From the NCBI GenBank assembly GCA_022559845.1, contig CM040125.1, forward strand, positions 204,268,102 through 204,332,101: DNA of 64,000 nucleotides. The letters are read 5' to 3'. The notes under the pieces were generated by a model, which saw only the letters and a program-made list of their open reading frames with translations, had not been told where the DNA came from and ran no database searches. This DNA comes from Amorphophallus konjac. Taxonomy: Eukaryota > Streptophyta > Magnoliopsida > Alismatales > Araceae. This document shows positions 1 to 10,800 of this stretch, piece by piece; the first letter of the stretch is position 1, and every line of letters starts with the position of its first letter. The translations under genes and the position numbers were made by a program.

Positions 1-2017
1 AGTCCTTTTATATCCTTGGGAAAGTATATGTACAATTGTAAGGCTTTGTAAGCCAATGTGTCATTCCCTAGGATTGTGTGGGTTTTTGTGCAAATGTGTA
101 GTAGGTCCAGTTAGGGGGCCCCCTCCCCTTCCCCATTGGTCCACCTCATCCATGTGGGGCTGGTCAACCATCCTAGGTGGCCATCTAGAAGGTTTTATTG
201 CTAATTGACCACATGGGAGACAAAGGGGTTAAAATTTCAAAGGTTGGCCACCTACCTTACCTACCTAGTCAAAGGAGTGCTCCATTCATATGTAATTTAT
301 TTTTTTTGAGTTTTGACCACATGGGGGAAAAAAATGACTTATTTCCCACGAAATTCCCAGCCCCCCACCCCTTGCCATTTTCTATATAAGCCTATGTATA
401 GTGTCATTAGAGATTAATGAAGAAATTATGTGAAAATTGCTTGAAGCAAGAAGGGTGTGCCCTCTCTCCCTCTCTCCCCTGGTGTTCTTCCTTCCCCAAC
501 CCCAAATTCTAGAGTGGTTCTATCTTCAATCCCCTCCCCTCTATCTCCGGTGATCATCGGTGTCGCCGCCGCCGCCGTTCGTGCCGCCATCCCGCCGCCG
601 CGGAGCCGCCTTCGGTGTTCTGTCCATCCAGGATAGAGGCTTCTTGTCCGAATATCTGATCTCCACCACGTGAAGATCTCAAGCTGACATTTTTATGGTG
701 TGTTCTACCTTTGCATCCCAAGATCCACCTAAATTTTCACGCCAAAATTCTTTCGTTTAGATTTTTTACATTTTCGTCCAACCTGTCATCCCAGATCTGC
801 CAGGTTTCTATCTACAGTGACAGAACCTCTGAGTTCTCCCCCTCCAACCATCTTTTTGATTTTTCCAAACCCTCCCAATTTTACTGGGAGTTCTGTCCAT
901 CACCCTCTACCTCCACAAATTTTCTTATTTTTTTATCAGCCTTTTAGATATTTTTAGAAATTCGTGTTCTTCCTATGATACAGTGTTTTTAGTCAGATCC
1001 CAGATCCGACCACCCTCCACTTCAAAAAACAGAACTAATCACCACCACCTCCAAATCCAAATCCAAAAATATTCCTAGTTTCCTTGTTCAACTTCCTACA
1101 ACCTTACTGAAGTACACATCTTCAAATTCGGACATCTACTTCACGGTCAAAGGCAATCAACAGGGAAGTTGTCTGCAGATCTGAGTCTTCGGTTACTGTA
1201 CAACAGCAGCATATAAAATTCGCCAACACAAAGTACAAATCTGGTGAATTTTTCTGAAGGCCACTAGATTGTAGTACTTCGAAGAAGCTTTCCAATGGCT
1301 CTGATCTCGTCACATTCCGACACCGGTGCTGATCGCAGCATCCGTTCTCGCCGGAGTGCGCGCTGAAATACAGAACCGGCAGATTTCCGATCGGTTTTTC
1401 CGATCGGTGCCGAACGGAGTCGCCCGGCCTCCGGCCGGTGAACCAGCGTGCCGCCAGCCCGGGGAGCACTTCTCCAAGTGTCTCCACTACAGAGGTACCA
1501 CCGGGTCCCACACGGCCCCTCCGGACAGCACGTGGGCCCCACGGTCGTGAACATGCGTGTAGCCGAATCAACACCCGAAGCTGCCCGTCAATCCGAATTC
1601 GGTCCTCCCGGGCCCATTTGTATAGCCCTTTACCTCCCTGCGTGGAGTGGACATGTTCCCATTGCTGTAATTATTGTGTGTTAAGTTTCCCGGGAGTACG
1701 AGTTTTCGGCCGGGTCCGTCTTCCCCACGCCGAGCGCGTGGAGGTATCGCATTTGCTCCCTTACTTGGCATTTTCCTTAATTTCATATATGCTTATTTAT
1801 GCCGCTGCTAGAGAGCATGATAGGGTAATTAGCTCGCTTTCTATTTATATCACCGCTGCTGCGAGAGAGAGCGTTACCGTCCCGTGACCGGATCCGGGCA
1901 TGAAAGAGAGAGCCGACCACCCTAGCTCTTGCCGGTTTCTCAACCGCGCACGTCCGACGCTTCCCTCGTTAAGGGACGATCGCGAGCTTGTCATGTCCGT
2001 GGTCTCGTCCCGCATCA
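1..2017 (+). mobile_element. LTR of the NA-B family, plus orientation, left edge outside window
   Basis: This is a nearly complete LTR. It reads as the reverse complement of the NA-B LTR at 62011-64000 and of 46853-47625 plus 58697-60002. Aligned to that copy, window base 1 falls about 50 nt inside the LTR, and the right end is the terminus CGTCCCGCATCA at 2017. A TATA box (383-390) and a GC-rich leader follow. At 2018 the sequence switches abruptly to the minus-strand ORF of NA-D, so this LTR inserted into NA-D. It is either the 3' LTR of an element lying to the left or a solo LTR; the window cannot decide. Short ORFs in it are not shared between copies and are not credited as genes. Confidence 0.8.
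383..390 (+). promoter_or_regulatory. LTR TATA box
   Basis: TATATAAG lies within the LTR at the same relative place as TTTATATA in the related minus-strand LTRs at 59547-59554 and 63634-63641. It probably marks the U3/R boundary of the element promoter. Confidence 0.55.
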
Positions 2018-2939
2018 AGGTCGCTAGTGTAGCAACCAATGGTGCAGACCGAGGTGATAGACCCATCACAAGGGTGGATAAGACTAAGGTTTGTTGGGTG
2101 GGCCGTCCCTAAGGTCAACAAGCAAGTCAGCTCTAACTGCCATTCTAGGCCTTTAAGGAGGTCATCAAAACCCTCTACTTCGTAGTAGGATTGGATTGTT
2201 GTATGAGGAGTGTGGATGGGCACTAGATGGTGATCTTGCTTCATGGGTAGATAGGTATGGGTCATGATTTCTCTAATCAAGCTCTCCCTTAGCCACCTAA
2301 CAAGGGACTCTTCTAAGATGAATTCGGCCTTATCTAGAGGGGGTGGTGTAGGGTGAAGATCCTCGTGCGAGGCTTCCTCTTCAATTGGAACATGGGTGCT
2401 CTCCATGGAGGGGATAGGTTCCCGAGGGGTATTTGTCTTCATGTGGCAAAGCGGGTGGACTACTTCTTCCAAAGCTAATAGAGTGGGAAGGTTCTTTGAT
2501 GGTGGGGTGATGATGGCCTGAGTATGGTGCACCCGGGGTGGTGAACAAGGGCGGGATTCCCGCGGGTGGGAGAATACAAGGTTGTTGAATTTAAAGGTTC
2601 CCGAAAGGTGTGGCGGATGCACTAGGCAAGTCCGACGTGTTGGGTTGATGTCGGCATTCCTTTCATCTAACCATTTCTTACCTAGGATTATACATGGACC
2701 CGCCAATGTTCCCTTTTGACACCAAGCCCCATCCAAATACTTAGTCTTCCCGAACCATTTATGAAATTCAATAAAGACTTGGTCTCCATTGTGCACAATT
2801 TGTCCGGTCCTACAAAGAGAGGTAATGATATCGGGGACACCCAATTTTCAGATTCTAGGTCAATGAAATCAATTTCTACGGGCTCTCGATTAGGTAAGCA
2901 TGCATGGGATATGATTGGGAGAGAGGCCATGTGACCCAA
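2018..2939 (-). pseudogene. NA-D ORF, C-terminal part, cut by LTR insertion
   Basis: Reading from about 2939 down to 2018 (one frameshift near 2840) this encodes part of the ORF carried by the non-autonomous LTR elements of this window. Visible landmarks, shared with the NA-A ORF at 25673-27669, are CSPPRVHHT, a WLRES block, IQSYYEVEGFDDLLKGLEW and GSITSVCTIGCYTSDL. The reading frame runs into the inserted LTR exactly after the codons for CYTSDL (2018). The Retrotrans_gag domain and CCHC knuckle seen in NA-A are not visible here. The function of this C-terminal region is unknown to me; it matches no domain I can name. The protein presumably belongs to a gag-like precursor, which is inference from its place just after the primer binding site. 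Confidence 0.7.
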
Positions 2940-3033
2940 GACTCAATGTTAACAATGAGGGGTTGACAATGCACGGTTTGGACAAGAATGCAAGCATGCC
3001 CTAGGACTTGACTTGTAGAGACAAGTCAATGAC

Positions 3034-3050
3034 TTGCTCTGATACCAATT
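3034..3050 (-). other. Primer binding site of NA-D
   Basis: The minus strand reads TTGGTATCAGAGCAAG directly after the LTR end at 3051. It is complementary to the 3' end of initiator methionine tRNA, the usual primer of plant LTR retrotransposons. It fixes the minus orientation of NA-D and the LTR border. Confidence 0.85.
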
Positions 3051-4985
3051 TGATGTGACACACTCTTGGATCAAAATGAACAAGCACAATTTGCAATCAA
3101 ACAGACCGATATTGGCGACCGCTCACCCGATGCTCACCAAGACCCAGGGTAACTTGGCAATGCCAAGTGGAGGTTGTGTGGGCTGGGCCCTTGTTGGTAG
3201 AGGGCCAGCAAGGCCAAGGTTTTGCTTCCCCAAGGGTATGGCTGCCCAATTAAAGGGAGCCGACGAGGTGCCAAGGCACGGGTTACACTCCTCACCCCAC
3301 GGTGATCTCTTGAAGCAAGGAGCTCAAGGATCGGGCTCTCACTCTCACGGCCAGCGGAGTTTATGAACTAATATTGGAAAGAACAAGCACAAGATGGAAC
3401 TAGGTTGGAGCACTTACTCGACCGGTTTGAAGAAACCGGTCCCGCTCGGAGACGAGGGTGAGCGGGGAGGCGAGTGTTCCCTACACGCCGCGTCGGAGAA
3501 GCTTGACCTGCTCAAACGATTACAGCACTACACCTCTCGCAGGAGGGGGATCTTGGGGTGGGGGTTAACAAATATTACATCTAAAACTACCTCCACACAG
3601 GGAGGGGCCTTCAGCCGGCCAAGCGGGGAGGGGTGGAACCGAACTCGCAGCCAATAAGGAGACCGATGTCGGTTCTGCCCGCTTTCTGTGAGTGCTGACA
3701 GAAGGTCGAAGAAGTAGTTTCTGTGACTGCTCCCGAATTTTGTTGGGGACGAAACCACCTGGAAATTCTTCGTAGGAGGATGGGAAAGTCGTCCAAATTT
3801 TTTCGGAATTTTGGGAGGTCGCTGTTGGCCGGAGCAGAGCCTCGAATAGGGAGGTAGATCTTCAGTTCAGACAGCTTCAGGATCACAACAGCAGGAAGAA
3901 GTTGTTGCCACCAGCGCTCCCGGACTCAGAATGAGGCGCCGCTAGAGTCTTCGGAACCGTCTATGAGTCCTCTTCGATAAGAGCTTGATGTGGATGCCAA
4001 ATGTTGTCGGAGCAGACCGGTACGCTCGGAACACTGAGGAGGGGTCGGTGCAGACTGAGTGGAGGCAGAACCGCACACCCGGGGGATAAAATTGATAACT
4101 TCCAGATCCGGACGCCAAACTGAGCTCTGCTTTCTGAGGATGAAAGAGAACTCAGAGTAGAAGACGTTTTAAGAAGAACTCTTGATCAGATTCCCAACAG
4201 GATCGTCACAGTCAAGCTTCCACTCTGGACCTGAACTCCTGCCAGGGAGGCTTTACGCAGTCGGGGAAGAATGGCTCCCCTGGGCGATCACGAACTCAGA
4301 ACGGGACAGGACCACCGCCGTTGGGAAGAGGACGGAGAGACGCTTCCAACGATGGCTCTTGGGCTTCTAGGATCATCCGGAGGTGGTCGGGGTCGCTGCT
4401 GCAAGCTTCAGATCTTCTGCAGGTTCTCTTACTCTAGATGGTAGAGGGTGGGGTGATGGAGGTGAACAAGGGAAGATGGAGGGGATGAGAGGGGGGGCGA
4501 CCCTAACCAAAGGGGAGGGGAGAGGGGCGGCCAAAGCTATGGAGGGAAGGGGAAATTTGAATTCAAATGGCCTAGGGAGGTGGAGGGGTGCTTGGGATAG
4601 TGGGAAGGGTGCTTGGGAAAGTGGGAGGGGTAGTTGGGGGTTGGGAGGTGAGATGAGGATTGGTGAAGGGGTCTTGGGAAGGGGTGGAGTATTGAAGAGG
4701 GTTGTGGGGAATGGGGAGAGGCTTTAATGGGGTAGGTGGGGAGTGGAGGTGGTTGGGAGGGGAGGAGAGAGAGGGTAGGGCACATCCCTTCCTTGTGTGG
4801 TGAGAGAGAGAGAGGGGGGGTAGGTGGGAATCACTCCCAAGGGTTTCTCACTCAACTAATGGAATCTCTCCAATAGGAAATTTCAACTCTCAAATGGCAA
4901 TTTTCATTCATTCATTTATTAACTCAAATGGAGGAAATGGGGTCCTATATATAGGCAACCCACATTTCTACAAAAGTCCCTGACT
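3051..4985 (-). mobile_element. 5' LTR of NA-D, truncated in U3
   Basis: The LTR starts (plus-strand reading) at TGATGTGACACAC next to the primer binding site. The middle is homologous to the reverse complement of the NA-A LTR around 25020-25200: both carry the block around CTCGCAGGAGGGGGATCTTG and a shared stretch around GAGCGGGGAGGCG. A TATA box is at 4946-4953. Soon after it the LTR homology stops and CACTA coding sequence begins, so most of U3 is missing. The exact junction is uncertain, roughly 4975-4995. Glycine-rich and proline-rich ORFs at 4383-4785 come from low-complexity GA/GGG sequence and are not genes. Confidence 0.7.
4946..4953 (-). promoter_or_regulatory. TATA box of the NA-D LTR
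   Basis: TATATATA followed by an AG-rich leader on the minus strand, at the place equivalent to TATAAATA in the NA-A LTRs (11338-11345 and 38094-38101). Confidence 0.5.
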
Positions 4986-6747
4986 ATATGGATTGAAAAG
5001 TCATGACTGCCATGTGTTCATGGAGAGACTTCTGCCCATTGCATTCCGTGACATATTGCCAAAGCCTATATGGAGAGCATTGACTGAGTTGAGTCACTTT
5101 TTCAGGATTCTATGTGCATCAGAAGTCAAACTTGGGGATGTGTAAACTATGGAACAGAATGTGGTCACGACAGTATGCAAGTTGGAGAAGATATTTTCCC
5201 CTGCATTCTTCGATTCCATGGAGCACCTGATTATCCATTTGCCATACGAGACCAAAGTTGGAGGACCGGTACAATTTCGATGGATGTATCCATTTGAGAG
5301 GTAATCAGTATGTGTTTACTAATTATTTGACAGTACTTACACGTGTCTGTCATTGTCACTGTATGTCATTATCATATGATTTGTTGTCATAGGTGTATGC
5401 ATGACCTGAAAATAAAGGTTCGCAACAAGGCTAAAGTAGAGGGTTCGATTACCGGGGCGTATATTATTGAAGAAATTTTGAACTTCTGTTTGATGTACTT
5501 CGAACCCAAAATTTAAACTCGTCGTAATCAACCTCCACGTAATGATGATGGAGGAGAGGTGGGTCCGTCCGACCGGTTGTCCCTATTTAAGTATCCAGGA
5601 TGTGCATTCAGACGTTGTTCGAATCACATATTAGAGGACAGAGAGTTGTCTGCCGCAGAGATATATGTTCTCCTTAACTGTGCTAAGATTGAACCTTATG
5701 TTGAGTGAGTCGTCAACTCTGTAACTCCCAAAAATTTATAAGCATCTTGACGGTCTTCCTCCCATTTACGGTGATGTTGCATTCATCATTGCAGGTAATT
5801 TGATTTAGAATTAATTACTCAATGTCCACACCTCAATGACATGGAGGTTCAAAATGAACGAGAGAGATCTTTTGCCAGATGGCTTAAAGGTCAAGTAAGT
5901 GTCAATCTACCAATTCCACAAAGCTTGAGGTGTTTGCACGTATCAAAAGAAAAGTAACGTCATTTATATTCATAGGTTAAAAAGGTTATGTTACTGATGG
6001 AAGAGTCTGGGTGATAAGTTATGGACCTTCGAAGGTCGCGCATGCCTATCCAGGATTTTTTGTAAATGGTTATAGATTTCACACCAGAGATTATGGATGA
6101 AATAAGTCTATGATGAATAGCAGCGTATGCCTGAAAGGTAGTACATACAATGAAAATGATCTTGATTACTATGGTATTCTCGAGGAGGTCATAGAACTGC
6201 AGTATCTCGAATAAGACAAGCATATATTCCTTTTAAAGTGTCATTGGTTTGATCCTCATTCAGTTCGAAATGACGCAATATATGGGCTTGTTGATGTCAA
6301 ACATAGATCAAAATTGAATACCTATGAGCCGTTCATTTTGGCCGAACAAGCCAAGCAAGTGTATTATTATGGTTATTCATCGTCCAAGAATAAAGATTGG
6401 TGGGCCGTTTGTAGGGTAAAATTAAAGCTTTGCCTAATGATGAGTTAGATCTGATTGAAGCTGTCTCAGAGGATTCTAGTGCCGAATTTTTTCAATCAGA
6501 CGAGGGTGACACTGCAGAGTTGGTTGCTTCTAATCTTCATCTGATCGAATCTGACGAGCCACTTCGGTTGTTTATAGAGGACGAAGTGGAAGAGGTCGAT
6601 CCAATTGAGCTAAATGAAGTAATTATTGGGCAGGAGGAGTCCTCTGAGGAGGAAGAGTATGAATCTAGTGAGAACTGGGAAGATGACGAAGGTGAGGCTG
6701 AGTTTAATATATATTCAGCATCTAAAGATGAAATAGATAATGATTGA
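4986..6747 (+). pseudogene. TNP2-like CACTA transposase, C-terminal part (DUF4218, DUF4216, acidic tail)
   Basis: The first exon (to about 5300) encodes DUF4218 landmarks: LKSHDCHVFMERLLPIAFR, CKLEKIFPPAFFDSMEHL and GGPVQFRWMYPFER. An intron (5301-5392, GT-AG) is followed by KVRNKAKVEGSITGAYIIEE. Another exon around 5840-5893 ends at a GTAAGT donor. The DUF4216 part follows at about 5975-6420: FVNGYRFHTRDYG, CLKGSTYNENDLDYYG, CHWFDPH, YEPFILAEQAKQVYY and DWWAV. The open tail 6430-6747 is strongly acidic (EESSEEEEYESSENWEDDEGE is typical), as at TNP2 C-termini. In-frame stops occur in the first exon (within DUF4218), at the end of the second exon block and in DUF4216, so the gene is dead. In active elements TNP2 binds and cuts the transposon ends in the nucleus. 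Confidence 0.88.
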
Positions 6748-7532
6748 ATATTTTGTAAGAAATTTAACATATATGCACTTCTTATCATTATTAATTGCCA
6801 CCTCTCCTCGTAATTAGTTGTGGACTAATATGCACTACTATTCTTGTTGTCAATAATTAGATGGTTCGTGGTCGTACCGGATCTTCGAGGATAGGTGGTT
6901 TCGAGAGGGGTTCTACCGATATGTTTATTTAAATTCTTAGATAAATGAGTAGTGAATATATGCACTTTATTTTGCTCATGATAATTTATGTCTCTGCACC
7001 ATGTACACAGCGTACACCGCCCCCACCACCTGTTGCGGGTTTGTTTATTTAAATTCTTAGATAAATGAGTAGTGAATATATGGACTTTGTTTTGTTAATG
7101 ATATTTTATGTCTCTGCACCAGGTACACATTGTACACTGCCCCCACCACCTGCTGCGGGTCTGTTTATTTAAATTCTTAGATAAATGAGTAGTGAATATG
7201 CACTTCATTTTGGTAATGATATTTTATGTCTCTGCACTAGGTACACAGAGCATAGTGCCCAATATACCACCTGTTGCGGGTCTATTTATTTAAATTCTTA
7301 GATAAATGAGTAGTGAATATGCACTTCGTTTTGGTAATGATAGTTTATGTCTCTGCAACAGGTACATAGAGTACACCGACCCCACCACCTGCTACGGGTA
7401 TGTTTATTTAAGATCGTTCATGAATGAGTAGTGACTTAGCACTTTGTTTTGCTCATGAGGATTTAAATATATGCACCAGGTACACAAAGTGCACCGCCCC
7501 CACCAACTACTGCGCGTATGTTTATTTAAATC

Positions 7533-7537
7533 CTTAG
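7533..7537. repeat. Target-site duplication of solo LTR, left copy (CTTAG)
   Basis: CTTAG here is repeated at 8309-8313. The uninterrupted array units read AAATTCTTAGATAAATGAG, so this is the duplicated target. Confidence 0.9.
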
Positions 7538-8308
7538 TGTTTCGGCTCCATGTTTTGATGCTGTCAAAATTTAGATTCATGTATACTCTTCAGGTGGATA
7601 GTCAATGTGTTTTGTTGATGTAGAATCATCCATGGAGCTATAATGATTTTGTGTGTGTAGTTTATTTCTAAATTGCACGAAGAACAGGTTGACAGTTGCA
7701 CATAGAACAGGCTAAAAGCCAGTTATTTTCTCAAGAAATGAAGAAAAGTCAACGTGGTAACGTAGTCAACACACAGTCAATGGAGCTAAGACAATGGTCA
7801 ACACAAGTCTGTGTAGTCAAAGTCTAAATTCTTTAGAAATGATGAACAAATCTATTAAGATTCATACAAGGGAAGGCAGGAAGATAAGGCAGACAAATGA
7901 CTCATTAGTGGTGACAAATGAGAAGGTAAGGCTGACAAATAGCTCTCTACAGGTGAAAAATAGGTTGTAGCACTGATATGTGTGAAGTGTTAAATCTGCA
8001 TGAAGGGGAAGTCCACTTGTGTTTACCCGCCAGCAGAAGAAGCTAAGGACGATAAATGCACACATAAGGCTGACAAATAGACTGCTATTGGTGACATATA
8101 CCCTCTTAAGGGTGAAAAATATGTGTCAACAGAGACATTAGCTTAAGTGCTTAAGTGTTCGACGTATGTTCTACGCAAACTCTTGTTAACATATTGTTCA
8201 TTATGTTTTAAAAGTGGGTAGCGCCAGATTTTTTATTTTAATTTGGGCATAGGTTTTAATCGAGAGATATATTCACCACCCCTCTATATCTTATCCTTCC
8301 ACATATCA
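7538..8308 (+). mobile_element. Solo LTR (copia type) inside the microexon array
   Basis: This 771-bp block starts TGTTTCGG and ends CATATCA, with a perfect 5-bp duplication (CTTAG) on both sides. It contains a TTTTGATG stretch near the start and, near the end, a stem-loop (AGATATA at 8265-8271, TATATCT at 8285-8291) around a TTCACC-ACCCCTC loop like the other copia LTRs of the window. There are no internal sequences and no second LTR, so it is the product of LTR-LTR recombination. It sits inside one intron of the CACTA gene array and would lengthen that intron from 82 to 858 nt. Confidence 0.9.
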
Positions 8309-8313
8309 CTTAG
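8309..8313. repeat. Target-site duplication of solo LTR, right copy (CTTAG)
   Basis: Perfect match to 7533-7537; the array unit resumes with ATAAATGAGTAG immediately after. Confidence 0.9.
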
Positions 8314-10190
8314 ATAAATGAGTAGTGAATATGCACTTTGTTTTGCTCACGATATTTTATGTCTCCACACCAGGTACACAGAGTGCACCGCCCACACCAA
8401 CAACTGCGGGTATGTTTATTTAAATTCTTAGAAAAACGAGTAGTGAATATGCACTTTATCTTGCTCATGATATTTTTTGTTTATAGGTTTGAGTGCCTCT
8501 ACATCGGGCCTACAAAGTACACCACTTCCATCACACTCTACTGCTATGTTTATTTAAATTCTTAGTTAAATGATAAGAATTGTATATGTTTACTTGTTGA
8601 AATTTTTATTTAATAATGAGCTAAATTCTGATTAACTACTTCTATTTTACTTGTAACAGGTACGTCGGGCACACCACCTGTGATAGTTGGCTCGTCCGCC
8701 CACCCGGGCACACAACAGGCAGACGATGCTGTTAGCCATCACGAGGGCGAGCAGGTGGTGTTGCAAGAGGGACACAAGCCATGTTGTATCTCTGGGTAAA
8801 TATTTAAACTCATGAATTATGTTCGTTATCTATCCATCAACTATATATATAATTTTTGGCTATCATTTTAACATTTATAATTCTAGGGATAAAGTAGAGC
8901 CTAGTGAGGCTTCTCGTTTTATTACCAACATTATTGAGTGACATGTGACTGGCCCATATAAGTCATTTTGAAAATTTTCTTAGGATATCCGTGATCGATT
9001 GTATGACGAGTTCCTGGTATACGATTTAATCTTTTAAATTACATATTTCCCAACTCCACAATTTCAATCCACTAACTTATAAAATTTGAATTCTTGACAG
9101 TAAGGATATCAGTTTGTGAGGCGAGCTGACGCCGGACGAGCTCGACGTGTATGGGAGGCCACAACAACTGTAAATTATAAGCATCATTTACATGGCTGTC
9201 GGGAACGTTCCAAGGCTCTAACCTGGGGGAGCGAGGACCGTGGCCTTTGGAAGGCACATGGCCCCACATGGATGAGGAGGGAGCACTGGGAGGTCCTCTG
9301 TGATCGATGGGCCGAGCCTAATTGGATGGCCAAATCCGCAAAAGCCAAAGCCGCATGTGCGTTACATCCATATGTGCATCTCCATACTTCTGGATCCGTT
9401 TCCTTCGCGACCCTGAAGGAGAGATTGGTAAGTAATCATCTTAATTTTATTATAATTTATTTCTTATATGTCCCTATTTATTCTCTATAACATGTATAAC
9501 AGGAAAAGAAGAGGGGTGGTACAGTCTCGTACCATGATTTGTTTGCTACAGTTCACCAAAAGAAGGGGACGGATCAGTATGTGAGCGAGAGAGCTCGCAC
9601 GGTAGTGGTAAGATTATATACATACACATTTCTTTTCTATTTCTATTTTTAAATATGATTGATTAATATGAGATTTACAATATTTTTTATTCAATTTACA
9701 GGAGTCATATGACAGGCATATGACTAAAAAGTATGGGGACGAGGAGACGTAGCAGCCGCAACTAGATCCTATGGCATGGGTAGCAGTAGCCAGCCCACCG
9801 ACGAAAGGACGGGTATACGGTTTTGGGCAGAGCTTGGACACCAGCCCGATTCTAGCATCTTCTCCGGGCTCAGCTTCGTCCTACCCTGGTAGCAGTTCCT
9901 TCTCTACTCCCTCCATCGGCACTTCTACGAGCCAGATTACATCCATCGTCGAACATGCGGTAGACCTAGTCGAGGAACGCATGGAGGCACGCTTTACTCG
10001 GGTGGTTGCTACCCTCCTGGCCCAGGCGGGGATTTTGTCTCAGGGAGCACCCTCGAGCACACCACAACCCTCTCATGTTAGTATTTAATTTATTTTTTAA
10101 TTTCGTAGACCTTAGAGTTATAATAGTGGAGTATCTGTGATACCAATGTTGTGTGCTCTATAGGCAAAGCCGAAAGCAAGTATATGAATA

Positions 10191-10800
10191 TGTGTGCGCA
10201 GCATGATCTAGAGGGGGGGTGAATAGATCTTATAAAAATTTTAACCTCAATTTTTAAGCCTAAGACAATTTAACACTCAGCTATCAAACCACGAGCTCAG
10301 ATGATATCTGTGAGAACAATATAAATGAAAGTGACAAGAATGCACTAACTAAGAGAATGCTATCTCACAGAATCTACTCAGATCAGACAGATCTAACAGA
10401 TCTAACAGACTGCAATACAACCACTTAGCGTATAGGAAAGATTTGTTCATACGCAAACCTGTGAATGGAGGAAGATGATATGGGCCAATCACACCAATGC
10501 TAATCACGGCACACAGAATTTTTAGGTGATTCGATCTGCCACGCAGATCTACGTCCACCCCACACTCAAACCTGAGTGTGGCATCCCCTTGCAATAGTAA
10601 TAACCGCAGACTCAGTCTGCAAATAAACGCTCACTTACAGCTTGACCTAGAAGAACACTCTCATCTCTTTTTCTGATCAAATTAGAAGGAACCGTGAGTA
10701 ACACCCAGTTACCCACAACCATAGGACTAGTCCTCTCTTCCTCTGAAGCATAGAGGGAATCATTCTCTTCAACCAGTTTGATCATTCTTCAAATGTCAGA
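10191..10800 (-). mobile_element. Copia (Sirevirus-like) LTR fragment E
   Basis: On the minus strand this fragment carries the features shared by the copia LTRs of the window. It has a terminal stem-loop (GATCTA 10205-10210, TAGATC 10224-10229) around the G-rich core GAGGGGGGGTGAA. It also has the block reading TTTTTAGGTG...ACGTCCACCCC followed by a hairpin (10519-10580), and small hairpins at 10694-10716 and 10723-10734 with the same linkers as the SIR-Y leader array. The 3' LTR end is probably at 10191. The U3 side is lost somewhere near 10800, and the neighbouring 10801-11013 is unexplained. No coding sequence is seen. Confidence 0.65.

Larger units (their letters stand above)
6919..8659 (+). 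repeat. Tandem microexon-intron array (~118-120 bp unit) inside the CACTA accessory gene
   Basis: A unit beginning GTTTATTTAAATTCTTAG recurs at 6923, 7043, 7163, 7284, 7402, 7520, 8414 and 8548. Each unit is an intron followed by a microexon. Microexons are at 7003-7038, 7123-7158, 7241-7279, 7362-7397, 7480-7515 and 8374-8409 (36 nt, one of 39 nt), plus a longer, diverged seventh at 8487 to about 8545. Introns are 84, 84, 82, 82, 82, 82 (after removing the solo LTR and its duplicated site) and 77 nt. Acceptors read CACCAG and donors GTATGT, with a few mutated. Every microexon is phase 1-1 and encodes about 12 residues of the type TQSTPPPPPAA. Exon inclusion number therefore never shifts the frame. 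Confidence 0.85.
6861..10088 (+). pseudogene. CACTA accessory gene with Transposase_24 domain (Ptta/En/Spm type)
   Basis: Exon 1 (6861-6918) encodes MVRGRTGSSRIGGFERGST and ends in phase 1. Seven microexons follow (7003-8545 region, see the array entry), then exon 8660-8795 (TSGTPPVIVG...), an exon at about 8887-9015, exon 9101-9427 (RREHWEVLCDRWAEPNW...), exon 9503-9607 (EKKRGGTVSYHDLFATVHQ) and exon 9702 to about 10088 (KGRVYGFGQS, then an ERMEARFTRVVATLLAQ helix). Donor and acceptor sites for the later exons are clear GT-AG. The middle and C-terminal exons match the plant Transposase_24 family. Four in-frame stops are visible (three in 8887-9015, one near 9750), and each looks like a C-to-T or G-to-A change. 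The first donor is also mutated (AT for GT at 6919). The true 3' end may be lost at the E border. Confidence 0.82.
4986..10190 (+). mobile_element. CACTA (En/Spm) DNA transposon fragment
   Basis: Two adjacent plus-strand genes identify an En/Spm-type transposon: the C-terminal half of the TNP2 transposase (DUF4218 then DUF4216, 4986-6747) and a Transposase_24-type accessory gene (6861-10088). This is the usual gene order of plant CACTA elements. The transposase core (upstream) and both terminal inverted repeats are missing. The left edge abuts the truncated LTR of NA-D and the right edge abuts copia LTR fragment E. A solo LTR (7538-8308) sits inside it. It is a dead remnant. Confidence 0.85.

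Noticed and set aside
1438..1887. 149-codon ORF and overlapping frames on both strands near 1120-1890
   Set aside because: Several overlapping frames in GC-rich LTR leader; the related LTRs at 46853-47625 and 62011-62784 do not preserve the frames.
4383..4785. Glycine-rich (plus) and proline/serine-rich (minus) proteins
   Set aside because: Both come from GGG/GA low-complexity leader sequence of an LTR; similar sequence occurs in other LTRs without conserved frames.
4986..10190. Terminal inverted repeats (CACTA...) of the DNA transposon
   Set aside because: No CACTA/TAGTG pair with subterminal repeats and a 3-bp duplication could be found; both ends are cut by LTR elements.
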